In this document: positions 15,141 to 22,756 of the stretch, one piece after another
How the letters are laid out: the number at the start of each line of letters is the position of its first letter
How positions within the stretch are numbered: position 1 is the stretch's first letter
Source: Streptomyces sp. WMMB 322
GTDB lineage: Bacteria > Actinomycetota > Actinomycetes > Streptomycetales > Streptomycetaceae
Length of the DNA: 64,000 nt
NCBI RefSeq assembly: GCF_900090145.1
Contig: NZ_FMHI01000013.1
Location: forward strand, 62,001-126,000
Reading direction: 5' to 3'
Program-made: the position numbers and the translations under genes
The notes under the pieces: model-generated
Seen by the model: only the letters and a program-made list of their open reading frames with translations
The model's database searches: none
What the model was told of the DNA's origin: nothing

Positions 15141-16241
15141 TTATTCGAGCCGAAGGCGCTCCAGCACCCTGGCCAGCTGACGAGAGCTTTCGGCCCAACC
15201 TTGCAGCTTGGCGCGTCGCCCGCGGGCGGATGTTGTCAGATGCGAACGAATTCCTGGATCTTCCAGCCATCCACGGAGTGCAGCGGTTAGAGCTGCGGAA
15301 TCGCGCGGGGGGACCAGAATGCCGGGAACGCTCCCGTCGGGTGCGGTGCCGACGGTGAGGGGAACAGCACCCGCCTCGGTGGCGAGCACCGGGATGCCAC
15401 GGGCCAGCGCCTCGGTGAGCACCATGCCGTAGGTCTCCGTGTGGGACGCGAGCACGAAGAGGTCCGCGGAGTCGTAGGCGGCGGCGAGTTCACCGCCCTG
15501 CCGCGGACCTGTCAGCTGCACCCGCCCCGTCAGCCGGTTGGCGGCGATGCGGCGGCGAACCTCCGCGACGAACCCGGGGGCGCGGTCCAGCGGGCCGGTC
15601 AGCTCGCAGGTCCAGGGAAGGCCGCGGACGCCCCCGAGCGCGTCGACCAGCAGATCCTGGCCCTTGCGCGGCGTGAGTGCCGCGACGCACAGCAGCCGCG
15701 GGGCGCCGTCCGTGCCGCGCGCGAGCGGTGCCGGGTCGGTGCCGGGCAGTACGGAGTGGACGCGTGCCGCCTCCAGCCCGTGCCGGGCGGCGACCTCGCG
15801 CGCCGCCCAGTCGCTGGTCACGACGACGGCGGCCGCGGCGTGCAGGGTCCGCCGCTCCAGGTGCTCGAGTTCCGCCGCCTCCGAGGGGCCGAGGCCCGTC
15901 TCGTCCGCGAGTGGCAGGTGCACCAGCACCGCAAGGCGCAGCCTGCCCGCATGCGGCACGACCACGTCGGGGACGCCGCAGGCGACCAGCCCGTCGATCA
16001 GTGCGACCGCCCCGTCGGGCAACTCCGCCAGCAGAGCGCCGAGTTCGTCACGCGCCGCCCTGCCGGGCCGCGGCCACGTCCCCCCGACGACCCGCTGGTG
16101 CACGGGCGTTCCCGCCGCCACCAGCTCCCGGCAGATGCGCAGGTCGTAGTTGTTGCCGCCGCTGACGGACCGCGGATCGCCGACGTCCCCGGGCATCACC
16201 ACATGGACGGGCCGTGCGGACGGGCCGCCCTCGGCGCTCAA
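15141..16241 (-). CDS. Glycosyltransferase family 4
   Basis: 366 residues, GT-B fold. The N-terminal domain begins VHVVMPGDVGDPRSVSGGNNYD. The C-terminal donor domain holds CVAALTPRKGQDLLVDAL and the ASHTETYGMVLTEALARG block with the EX7E motif typical of GT4 retaining enzymes. The TTG start at 16241 overlaps the stop of the PTPS-like gene (TTGA), which favours it over an upstream GTG at 16265 without a ribosome site. It would transfer a sugar to a metabolite or lipid-linked acceptor made by the locus. Confidence 0.85.
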   Translation of the reverse strand: MSAEGGPSARPVHVVMPGDVGDPRSVSGGNNYDLRICRELVAAGTPVHQRVVGGTWPRPGRAARDELGALLAELPDGAVALIDGLVACGVPDVVVPHAGRLRLAVLVHLPLADETGLGPSEAAELEHLERRTLHAAAAVVVTSDWAAREVAARHGLEAARVHSVLPGTDPAPLARGTDGAPRLLCVAALTPRKGQDLLVDALGGVRGLPWTCELTGPLDRAPGFVAEVRRRIAANRLTGRVQLTGPRQGGELAAAYDSADLFVLASHTETYGMVLTEALARGIPVLATEAGAVPLTVGTAPDGSVPGILVPPRDSAALTAALRGWLEDPGIRSHLTTSARGRRAKLQGWAESSRQLARVLERLRLE

Positions 16242-16636
16242 AGCGAACGCTCGTAGCTCGCCCACGCGACATGCGACTCGTGCAGCGTCACGACGAGCCC
16301 CTCCAGGCCGCGGGCGCCCTCACCCAGCGCCCCCGCCTCGATCCTCCCGGCGATCCGGTCGGCGACGACCCTGGCCAGCATCTCCGTCGAGGTGTTGACG
16401 CCGGCGAAGTCGGGTTCCTCGTCGAGGTTGCGGTAGTTGAGGTCCGCGAGGACGGAGCCGAGTTCCTGCGTGGCCGCGCCGATGTCCACGACGATGCCGT
16501 CGGAGTCGAGTTCGGAGCGCCGGAACGTGGCGTCGACGACGAACGTGGCACCGTGCAGGCGCTGTGCCGGGCCGAAGACGTCACCACGGAAGCTGTGGGC
16601 GATCATCATGTGGTCACGAACGGTGATGCTGTACAT
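16238..16636 (-). CDS. 6-pyruvoyl-tetrahydropterin synthase/QueD homologue with altered active site
   Basis: 132 residues, T-fold. Family landmarks survive: AHSF, RLHGATF, VVDIGAA, NTSTEMLA and TLHESHVAWASYE. Several catalytic residues of classical PTPS/QueD appear changed. The HGH zinc motif reads HGA (His14 and His28 remain, position 30 is Ala). The Cys four residues before HGH is Ala24. The LDHHYLN segment reads LNYRNLD. The pterin-anchoring Glu of the C-terminal block is kept. It may bind a pterin or pyrimidine without doing the classical reaction. First of the small packed genes, 82 bp after the dehydrogenase. Confidence 0.8.
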   Translation of the reverse strand: MYSITVRDHMMIAHSFRGDVFGPAQRLHGATFVVDATFRRSELDSDGIVVDIGAATQELGSVLADLNYRNLDEEPDFAGVNTSTEMLARVVADRIAGRIEAGALGEGARGLEGLVVTLHESHVAWASYERSL

Positions 16637-16718
16637 CGGCTCACTTTCCTGTACGTGCCTGTGCGTCCCCGTACGTGCGTGTACGGGCGGTTCCTGGTGT
16701 CCGGTCCGCGGATTGAGT

Positions 16719-17735
16719 TCAGCCGGCCCGCGTCCGGCCGGAGTCGGTGCCGTCGTAGGTGATGAGGTGGCACAGGGTCGGCAGCCGCCCGTCCGCGATG
16801 CGCGGCATCACCTCGGGCAGTTCGGCGAACCGGGATTCGCCGGTGACAAGCGCCTCCAGCGCGGGATCGGCGAGGAGATCCAGCGCGAGTGCCATCCGGT
16901 CGGCGAACGTGCGGCGGGCGCGGCGCGCCGGCGGCAGCGCGCCCACCTGGCTGCTGCGCAGCGCGAGCCGGCGCGAGTGGAAGGCCTCTCCCAGCGGGAT
17001 GCTGATGCGGCGGTCGCCGTACCAGCTGAGTTCGATGATCTCCCCGTCCGGTGCGAGCAGTTCGAGGGACCGGGTCAGCCCCTCCTGGGTTGCGCTGGCG
17101 TGCACGACGATGTCGCACTCCCCGGTGGCTTCCGCGGGCAGGGCGAAGGGGACGCCGAGCGCTTCGGCGACGGCTTCCCGTCCGGGATCGGCGTCGATCA
17201 GCTCCACGCGTGCGGCGGGGAACCGGGAGATGACGGAGGCCACGCAGGAGCCCACCATTCCCGCACCGACGACGGCGATCCGGTCGCCCAGCGAAGGAGC
17301 GGCGTCCCACACGGCGTTCACCGCCGTCTCCACGGTTCCGGCGAGCACCGCACGTCTCGCGGGCACCGGCTCCGGTACGGGCGTCACGGCGTCCGCCGGT
17401 ACCACGTACCGCGTCTGGTGGGGGTAGAGGCAGAAGACCGTGCGGCCCGCCAACCCGGGGTCCGCGTCCGCTCCGCACTCTTCGACGACGCCGACGTTGA
17501 GGTACCCGTACTTCACCGGCCCGGGGAACTCGCCCTCCTGGAAGGGCGCCCGCATCACCCCGTACTGGCTCTCCGGCACCCGGCCGTCGAAGACGAGGGT
17601 CTCCGTTCCGCGGCTGACGCCCGAATAGAGCGTGCGGACGAGGACTTCGGCGGGCCCGGGCGGGTCCAGGGTCACGGTACGGATCTCACCCGAACCAGGG
17701 GAGCGCAGCCAGTACGCGTGGGCGGTGCGCTCCAT
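16719..17735 (-). CDS. Medium-chain (threonine dehydrogenase-like) oxidoreductase
   Basis: 338 residues. N-terminal GroES-like fold (VLVRTLYSGVSRGTET, GYLNVGVVEECG) and a Rossmann domain with VVGAGMVGSCVASVI and Asp in ELIDADPGR, which suggests NAD preference. The classical Cys-His-Cys zinc set is incomplete (SRGTE replaces CGTD), as in the zinc-poor branch of the family that includes BchC-like enzymes. The ATG ending at 17735 has GGAGG 8 bases upstream. It leads the minus-strand operon and is divergent from the CDP-alcohol phosphatidyltransferase gene. Confidence 0.8.
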   Translation of the reverse strand: MERTAHAYWLRSPGSGEIRTVTLDPPGPAEVLVRTLYSGVSRGTETLVFDGRVPESQYGVMRAPFQEGEFPGPVKYGYLNVGVVEECGADADPGLAGRTVFCLYPHQTRYVVPADAVTPVPEPVPARRAVLAGTVETAVNAVWDAAPSLGDRIAVVGAGMVGSCVASVISRFPAARVELIDADPGREAVAEALGVPFALPAEATGECDIVVHASATQEGLTRSLELLAPDGEIIELSWYGDRRISIPLGEAFHSRRLALRSSQVGALPPARRARRTFADRMALALDLLADPALEALVTGESRFAELPEVMPRIADGRLPTLCHLITYDGTDSGRTRAG

Positions 17736-17842
17736 CTGTGTGTCCTCCGGGTATGGCGACAACTGCTAAGCCTTCACATCTCAGAGGCCACTCGTACCAT
17801 AATCAGCCCCCTTCGACTCCGCCATATGCTCCTGGAGGCGTG
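17736..17842. promoter_or_regulatory. Divergent promoter region of the pteridine-like locus
   Basis: A 107-bp A/T-enriched gap between divergent operons. On the plus strand TTCACA (17773-17778) is followed after 16 bp by TACCAT (17795-17800), a plausible promoter for the phosphatidyltransferase gene. The ribosome site TGGAGG is at 17833-17838. No clear dyad operator is seen. Confidence 0.45.
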
Positions 17843-18634
17843 ATGGGCAACCAGCACAGGCAGGACGACCGGGCCACTGACCAGCTGAAATTGCAGATTT
17901 CGATCGGAATGGCCGGGCAGTTGGTGCTCCTGGGAGTGCTGTGGGGCGTGAGCGGACTCGGCCCGGTGGGCTGGGTCGTCGGAACGGCGTGCGGCGCGAC
18001 CGTCTGCTTCATCCTGCTGCGTTCGGGAAAGGATTCGCTGGGGCCGGCGGACCTGGTGACGCTGAGCAGGGCGGCCCTGGCCGGAGGGACTGCCGCGCTC
18101 GTGGCGGACCAGGGACGCGAGGCCTCCATGGTGGTCGTCGCGGTTATCGCCAGTGCGGCGCTCGTACTCGACGCGGTGGACGGGCAGGTGGCCCGGCGCA
18201 CGGGGACGGCCTCCCCGCTCGGAGCGCGCTTCGACATGGAGGTCGACGCGTTCCTGATACTCGTACTCAGCGTCTACGTCGGCCTGTTCGTGGGCATGTG
18301 GGTGCTGGCCATCGGTGCCATCCGGTACGCCTTCCTCGCCGCACAGCGGGTACTGCCGTGGCTGCGCGGTCCGTTGCCGCCGAGCCGGGCCCGCAAAACG
18401 GTCGCAGCACTCCAGGGCATCGCACTGGTTGTGGCCGGATCCGGACTGGTGCCCGGACCGGTTGCGGTATTCGTGGCAGGCGGCGCGCTGTCGGCTCTGG
18501 TGTGGTCCTTCGGGCGGGACATCGCCTGGCTGTGGCATGTGCGCACGCTGCCCGTCATCGCCGAAGGCGCCCTCGAACTCGCCGTGGCACCGCGGGGCGG
18601 AGGCTCTCCCGCGACTGGCGGGAACGGAGGCTGA
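17843..18634 (+). CDS. CDP-alcohol phosphatidyltransferase family membrane enzyme
   Basis: 263 residues with about six hydrophobic helices. The diagnostic motif DG-x2-AR-x8-G-x3-D-x3-D is intact at DAVDGQVARR...GARFDMEVD. These inner-membrane enzymes swap CMP of a CDP-activated group for an alcohol, making phosphatidylglycerol, phosphatidylinositol phosphate or, in some branches, non-lipid phosphodiesters. Its position divergent from the dehydrogenase/PTPS operon and upstream of the cyclohydrolase gene suggests it joins a locus product to a lipid or other CDP-linked group. ATG at 17843 follows TGGAGG. Confidence 0.85.
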   Translation: MGNQHRQDDRATDQLKLQISIGMAGQLVLLGVLWGVSGLGPVGWVVGTACGATVCFILLRSGKDSLGPADLVTLSRAALAGGTAALVADQGREASMVVVAVIASAALVLDAVDGQVARRTGTASPLGARFDMEVDAFLILVLSVYVGLFVGMWVLAIGAIRYAFLAAQRVLPWLRGPLPPSRARKTVAALQGIALVVAGSGLVPGPVAVFVAGGALSALVWSFGRDIAWLWHVRTLPVIAEGALELAVAPRGGGSPATGGNGG

Positions 18635-18763
18635 TCCGGCGCGATGGAAGGCGAAATGCCCGGTAAGGCACACACTCCCCTCGGCTCTCTGCAATCAATT
18701 CCACCTGCACGCAACCCGGTTGTGGATTCTTCTAAAAAAACCGATGGGCAGGTGAACGGCGGG

Positions 18764-18778
18764 TATGCTCGGCGCATG
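18764..18778 (+). promoter_or_regulatory. Possible -10 element for leaderless expression of the cyclohydrolase gene
   Basis: TATGCT (18764-18769) lies 6 bases before the ATG at 18776. No ribosome-binding sequence precedes this ATG. A TAnnnT hexamer placed so that transcription starts at the initiator ATG is the usual arrangement of leaderless mRNAs in Streptomyces. No convincing -35 was found. Confidence 0.4.
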
Positions 18779-19432
18779 GCGTACCAGGAACTCTCCGTGA
18801 ACGGCTCCCCGCGGCAAACCGCCGCTGTCGAGAGGGTGGTGGAGGCCCGGCTGCCGACGGTCCATGGAGAATTCCGAGCCATCGGATACATGGACCGCCG
18901 TACCAACCAGGAGCAAGTCGCGCTCGTGCACGGCGACATTGCGCCGCACGGCGCACTCACCCGCGTGCATTCGGAGTGCCTGACCGGCGAGGTGTTCGGG
19001 TCGAACCACTGCGAGTGCGGAGACCAGCTGGGCACGGCGATGCGGATGATGGTCGCGGACGGTTCCGGCATCCTCGTCTACATCCAGGGCCACGAGGGCC
19101 GGGGAATCGGTCTGCTGGCGAAGCTGAAAGCCATGCACCTTCAGCAGGCCGAGGGGCTCGACACGGTCGAAGCCAATCTCGCCCTCGGTCTTCCGGTCGA
19201 TGACCGCGATTACACAATCGCCGTCGAAATCCTCAACGATCTGGGCGTGGAGTCCGTACGTCTCCTGTCGAACAATCCCAGAAAGCGGGACGCCCTCGAG
19301 GCAAACGGCATAACAATCGCCGAGCGCATACCCCTGCTTATTCCGCCGAACAAGGAAAACCACCGCTATCTGCTGGCCAAGCGGAAGCGCCTCGACCACA
19401 GCCTGCCCCACCTCGACGGTCTGCTCGGCTGA
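18776..19432 (+). CDS. GTP cyclohydrolase II homologue with Met120 (FAPy-forming type candidate)
   Basis: 218 residues. The zinc cysteines are Cys68, Cys79 and Cys81 (ECLTG ... NHCECG). The catalytic loop is GHEGRGIGL. The helix that normally carries the active-site Tyr (KLRAY or KIRAY) reads KLKAM, so residue 120 is Met. From memory, the S. coelicolor paralogue SCO6655 has the same Tyr-to-Met change at position 120 and stops at the formylated intermediate FAPy instead of the usual riboflavin precursor. This enzyme probably does likewise, supplying a special pathway rather than bulk riboflavin. No RibB domain is fused. A 12-bp hairpin follows the stop. Confidence 0.85.
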   Translation: MAYQELSVNGSPRQTAAVERVVEARLPTVHGEFRAIGYMDRRTNQEQVALVHGDIAPHGALTRVHSECLTGEVFGSNHCECGDQLGTAMRMMVADGSGILVYIQGHEGRGIGLLAKLKAMHLQQAEGLDTVEANLALGLPVDDRDYTIAVEILNDLGVESVRLLSNNPRKRDALEANGITIAERIPLLIPPNKENHRYLLAKRKRLDHSLPHLDGLLG

Positions 19433-19463
19433 TTCCGTCACACACCTCACCGCATGTGCCCGG

Positions 19464-19499
19464 CTGCCGCCTCATGTCTCAATTGCCATGGGGCGGCAG
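19464..19499 (+). terminator. Hairpin after the cyclohydrolase gene
   Basis: A 12-bp stem (19464-19475 with 19488-19499, one G-T pair) encloses a 12-base loop, 31 bases after the stop codon. There is no T-run, but GC-rich hairpins alone often end transcripts in Streptomyces. Confidence 0.6.
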
Positions 19500-20205
19500 T
19501 GAATTGCTGGCCGCGTCGCACCCTTCGCATCACCCGACAGCCGGCCTCTTCCCGACCGTGGAGCGTGCCTCGGGGGAGCGCGTCCCGGGTGCGCAGCCGT
19601 CCGCTCCGGGGCTGCACGGCGCAAGCCCGCAACGGGGGGCCGTGGCCTGGTGCCGTCAACTCCGCAGCAGGTGACGGGGCATGGCCCGGCCGTCGGAGCG
19701 CGTGGCTTCATGGGATCCCGTTCCGGGCGGCCTTGCGGTGACTGCGGGGCCCGTGCGCGGACCGCTCGCCGTCACCGCGATGACAACGCCCCGCGACGTC
19801 GGTGCGTGCAGGCGTTCCGCCCCGCACCGGTGACCCGCGAACCGAGCAATGGCATTGCGAATCGCAGGACCCGCTGAAACTTTGACTGCCGCAAAACCAT
19901 GAACGCGTTCTCCCCGGGACGGAAAAGAAATGCCCGGCGAGGCTGCGCGGACAACGGGCACGCTGCGACAAGAACCGGCCAGTCGGCAGCAGCGGCGGCG
20001 AGGCGCAGCCGCCCATCGGTCACCGGAACGTATGCGCCATGATCCGGGCCCCTCAACTTCCGGCCGGTTTGCGGCAGTTCCCGGCAGTTTTCGTGGCGAT
20101 TGCGGTCCCGCCCGGCGGAGCACCCGTCCGCCGCAGGTCCACGCTCGTCCGGGAAGCATCGCCATCGCCCGTCGACGACCGCGGCCGGTCTCCCGAGGCA
20201 GGCGG
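19500..20205. other. Intergenic stretch without a recognisable gene
   Basis: About 700 bp between the hairpin and the end of the GGCT-like gene. Open frames exist on both strands but none has a plausible ribosome site, family motif or consistent third-base pattern. I see nothing further in it. Confidence 0.6.
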
Positions 20206-20892
20206 TCAGCTCCGTACGACGTCGTCCGGCGCCGAGTCCAGGAGCCGGGCGACAGCCTCCCGGCTCCAGTGCCCCTCCGCCCCCCGGCGCGTGGCGAGGT
20301 ATCCGGCGATGCGGTCGGACGACCAGCCGTGCGACTCGGCCAGTCCGGACGCCAGATGCCGGAGATAGGCACCGGCCGGCGGATTCCCCTCGACGCTCTC
20401 GCGTCGCCAGGGGGCGGTGAACGTCAGAACGGGACGGTCGTCGATGACGCCCGCACACACCAGCGTCTCGTACCGCCCCGGGCCCATCTCGTCCCTGCCG
20501 CAGGAGAGGACCTCCCGCAGATCCAGGTCCGTGCCGGGCTCGCGGCGCATCTCCTGCGCCGCGATGTCGGAGAACTGCCCGGCCGTGACGAGCCAGGCAC
20601 GGGCGGCGGTGCGTCCCTCGCCGGCGGGGTCGTAGAACGCCGAACCCCCCGTCCACACCGGCGACTCGAGCGCGAAGTACAGCTCGCCCGGAAGCATGAC
20701 GGGCAACGCGCGCTCCGGGGGCCGCGGGTCACGGCAGCCGGGCTGCGCCCGGAGTCCACCCTCGGGTCTGCCGCCGCGCAGGTAGCAACCGAGCCGGGTG
20801 AGGTGCATGTTGGAGCCGAAGGCCGCATACCAGACGTGCCTCGGAGCGGTGAACTCGCGCCGTGGCGGGGGCAGCCGGCGAGGGGTGGTCAC
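20206..20892 (-). CDS. Gamma-glutamylcyclotransferase-fold protein of unknown function
   Basis: 228 residues. The N-terminal YAAFGSNMHLTRLGCYLRGG is a typical opening of the GGCT/AIG2-like fold, where YGSN forms the substrate loop. Family-like blocks follow: LPGELYFALESPVWTGGSAFYDP and VTAGQFSDIAAQEM, with a Glu in the usual catalytic position. Actinomycete homologues are sometimes called histone deacetylase in databases; no deacetylase motif is visible. The C-terminal ~50 residues (HLASGLAESHGWSSDRIAGYLA) are a small helical add-on. GTG at 20892 follows GGAGAG. Function unknown. Confidence 0.7.
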   Translation of the reverse strand: MTTPRRLPPPRREFTAPRHVWYAAFGSNMHLTRLGCYLRGGRPEGGLRAQPGCRDPRPPERALPVMLPGELYFALESPVWTGGSAFYDPAGEGRTAARAWLVTAGQFSDIAAQEMRREPGTDLDLREVLSCGRDEMGPGRYETLVCAGVIDDRPVLTFTAPWRRESVEGNPPAGAYLRHLASGLAESHGWSSDRIAGYLATRRGAEGHWSREAVARLLDSAPDDVVRS

Positions 20893-21120
20893 TGGGATCT
20901 CTCTCCGTGCCGGGTCAGCCGGAACGAACGGGGGAAGGCCGACGGGTGCCTACCCGGCCGGGCGGCACGGCGAACAGTGTCGCTGATCACGCCGGCGGGG
21001 CAGCGGGCGCCCGGCGGTTGTGGCCGGCACGGCCGCCACCGCGTGCGCACACCCTGGGCACCCGCTCGGGGCGACTCTTCCCCCTCTCCGTGAGGCGCCC
21101 ACGCGGGGGCCCGACGTGAC

Positions 21121-21126
21121 TAGTAT
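21121..21126 (+). promoter_or_regulatory. Candidate -10 box TAGTAT for the DUF574 gene
   Basis: TAGTAT matches the TAnnnT consensus 44 bp before the ATG at 21171, in a short A/T-richer patch. No strong -35 is visible. Confidence 0.35.
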
Positions 21127-21170
21127 CACGGGGAGTTGGACGCACCACAGAGCGTGACCGAGGAGCCGCG

Positions 21171-22025
21171 ATGGAAGAGACGCCCCCGTGGATGCACACG
21201 GAGCCGCAGCCTCCGGTGGATCTGCAGGTGGACCGGCCGCACGGCGCGCGTGTCTACGACTATCTCCTCGGAGGCAAGACCAACTACGCGGCGGACCGTG
21301 AGCAGGCGGAGAAGATCCTCGAGAGCATCCCCTCGGCGGTGGCGAGCGCCAAGGAGAACCGGGCGTTCATACACCGGGCGGCGCGTCACCTCGTCCGGGA
21401 GGAGGGCATCCGCCAGTTCCTGGACATCGGCACCGGAATCCCCACCTCGCCCAACCTGCACGAGGTCGCCCAGTCCCTCGACCCTTCGGCGCGCGTCGTC
21501 TACGCGGACAACGACCCGATCGTGCTGACCCACTGCCGTGCCCTGCACAGCAGTTCGCCGGAAGGCGCCACCGCCTGTCTCCAGGCCGACGCGACCGAAC
21601 CGGAGCGCATCCTCGCGTCACCGGAACTGCACGGCACCCTCGATCTGCAGCAGCCCGTCGCGATCACGCTGGGCCTGCTGCTGCACTGGCTGCCCGACGG
21701 CTACGACGCGTACGGCATGGTGCGCACGCTGCTCGATGCGGTGCCCGAGGGAAGCGCGCTGGTGATCACGCACGTCACCAAGGACTTCGACGAGCGGGCC
21801 GGAAGGATAGAGGAGGACTTCAAGGGCACCGGGTCCTCGGTCCGCACCCGCACGAAGGAAGAGGCCGAGCGCTTCTTCGACGGCCTGGAGTTCGTCGACC
21901 CCGGCCTGAGCGCCCCGCAGCACTGGCGTCCCGGCCCGGTCCGGATCGAAGCCGGCGACCGGGGCGTGCTGAACGGGACCACCATCCCCATCTGGGCCGG
22001 CGTCGCCCTCAAGCCCGCTGCCTGA
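21171..22025 (+). CDS. SAM-dependent methyltransferase, DUF574 family
   Basis: 284 residues. Family hallmarks are HGARVYDYLLGGKTNYAAD near the N-terminus, the SAM site FLDIGTGIPTSPNLHEVA, and VYADNDPIVLTHCRAL. These proteins occur in many copies per Streptomyces genome. Few have known substrates; some are named after GeoA-like or O-methyltransferase relatives. ATG at 21171 has GAGGAG upstream. It stands alone, with a hairpin after it, so no pathway link can be drawn. Confidence 0.85.
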   Translation: MEETPPWMHTEPQPPVDLQVDRPHGARVYDYLLGGKTNYAADREQAEKILESIPSAVASAKENRAFIHRAARHLVREEGIRQFLDIGTGIPTSPNLHEVAQSLDPSARVVYADNDPIVLTHCRALHSSSPEGATACLQADATEPERILASPELHGTLDLQQPVAITLGLLLHWLPDGYDAYGMVRTLLDAVPEGSALVITHVTKDFDERAGRIEEDFKGTGSSVRTRTKEEAERFFDGLEFVDPGLSAPQHWRPGPVRIEAGDRGVLNGTTIPIWAGVALKPAA

Positions 22026-22071
22026 ACCCGGCCCGGCCCGGCCCCGCGGACCGGGCACGGACCGCACTCCG

Positions 22072-22097
22072 GCCGGGGCCCGTGGCCGGGCCCCGGC
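22072..22097 (+). terminator. GC hairpin after the DUF574 gene
   Basis: A 10-bp stem (22072-22081 with 22088-22097) with loop GTGGCC lies ~47 bases past the stop. It could serve both this gene and the convergent SSI-like gene. Confidence 0.5.
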
Positions 22098-22219
22098 AGG
22101 CCTGGCGGTGCGAGGGTGACCGCAAGGGTGAACTCCCTTTCACCGCACCGCAGCTGAGGTCCGATCAGACGGCGGCGGCCGCCATCGGATCCGCCCGGCC
22201 CGATCCCCGGTTTCGCGGA

Positions 22220-22654
22220 TCAGAAGTCGAAGAGGCTCCCGCCCGCCTTCTGCGTGCACGAGTTGGCGAAGGTGTGCTGCCAGGCCACCCGCTGTCCCTT
22301 CCACACGCCGTCCGCGGTGACGACGACCGGGTCCCAGATCCTCGTGCACATCCCGGGAGTACCCGACGCCACGAGCTCCTGGAACCGGCCGCCCACGGCG
22401 TTCACGTCGGCGCAGGCCCGGGCGGCCACGGGGTGGCTGCCGCCGGGCTTCGGAGCGCAGTTCAGCACCACGGCACGCTGGACGGCGGCGTTCGCCGCGT
22501 CCGGGCCCTTGCCGATGGTCAGGACGAGCGCCGACGGTGCGTAGACGCTGTCCGCGCCGACGGAGTCCGCGTGCGCGACACCGCCTCCGAGGCCTGCGAG
22601 GCAACCAGCCGCGACCGCCGCCGCCGTCCCCAGAACCTTGACGCTGAACCGCAT
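22220..22654 (-). CDS. Secreted subtilisin-inhibitor-like (SSI family) protease inhibitor, predicted P1 Arg
   Basis: 144-residue precursor. Residues 1-30 are a Sec signal peptide (MRFSVKVLGTAAAVAAG, cleavage likely after AHA). The mature part begins with SVYAPSALVLTIGKG, as in SSI proteins. It has four Cys for the two family disulfides, and the reactive-site segment MCTRIWDPVVVT followed by DGVWKGQRV. In SSI the P1 residue is the Met of MCPMVYDPV; the aligned residue here is Arg, which predicts inhibition of trypsin-like as well as subtilisin-like proteases. The ATG ending at 22654 has GAGGAG 8 bases upstream. Confidence 0.92.
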   Translation of the reverse strand: MRFSVKVLGTAAAVAAGCLAGLGGGVAHADSVGADSVYAPSALVLTIGKGPDAANAAVQRAVVLNCAPKPGGSHPVAARACADVNAVGGRFQELVASGTPGMCTRIWDPVVVTADGVWKGQRVAWQHTFANSCTQKAGGSLFDF

Positions 22655-22728
22655 ATCGAACACTCCTCGTGTTGAGATCCCGTATATCGGACGGACAGGA
22701 CTCTGACGCAAGCCGGGCGAGAATGCAC

Positions 22729-22756
22729 ATCGGTCGATCACTTTCAGTCGACCGAT
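22729..22756. promoter_or_regulatory. 28-bp dyad upstream of the SSI-like gene
   Basis: ATCGGTCGA (22729-22737) and TCGACCGAT (22748-22756) are perfect 9-bp arms around 10 bases. The dyad lies 75-102 bp upstream of the inhibitor start. It may be an operator for this gene; no regulator is adjacent. Confidence 0.5.

Noticed and set aside
16241..16265. GTG at 16265 as the glycosyltransferase start
   Set aside because: No ribosome site; the TTG at 16241 forms a TTGA overlap with the upstream stop and starts right before the conserved domain.
19656..20372. Minus-strand frame in the 700-bp gap after the cyclohydrolase
   Set aside because: Overlaps the GGCT-like gene by 167 bp, lacks motif and ribosome site, and its composition is Arg-rich like a shadow.
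20206..20892. Histone deacetylase label for the YAAFGSNM protein
   Set aside because: The visible start is of GGCT/AIG2 type; no deacetylase His/Asp zinc motif is present.
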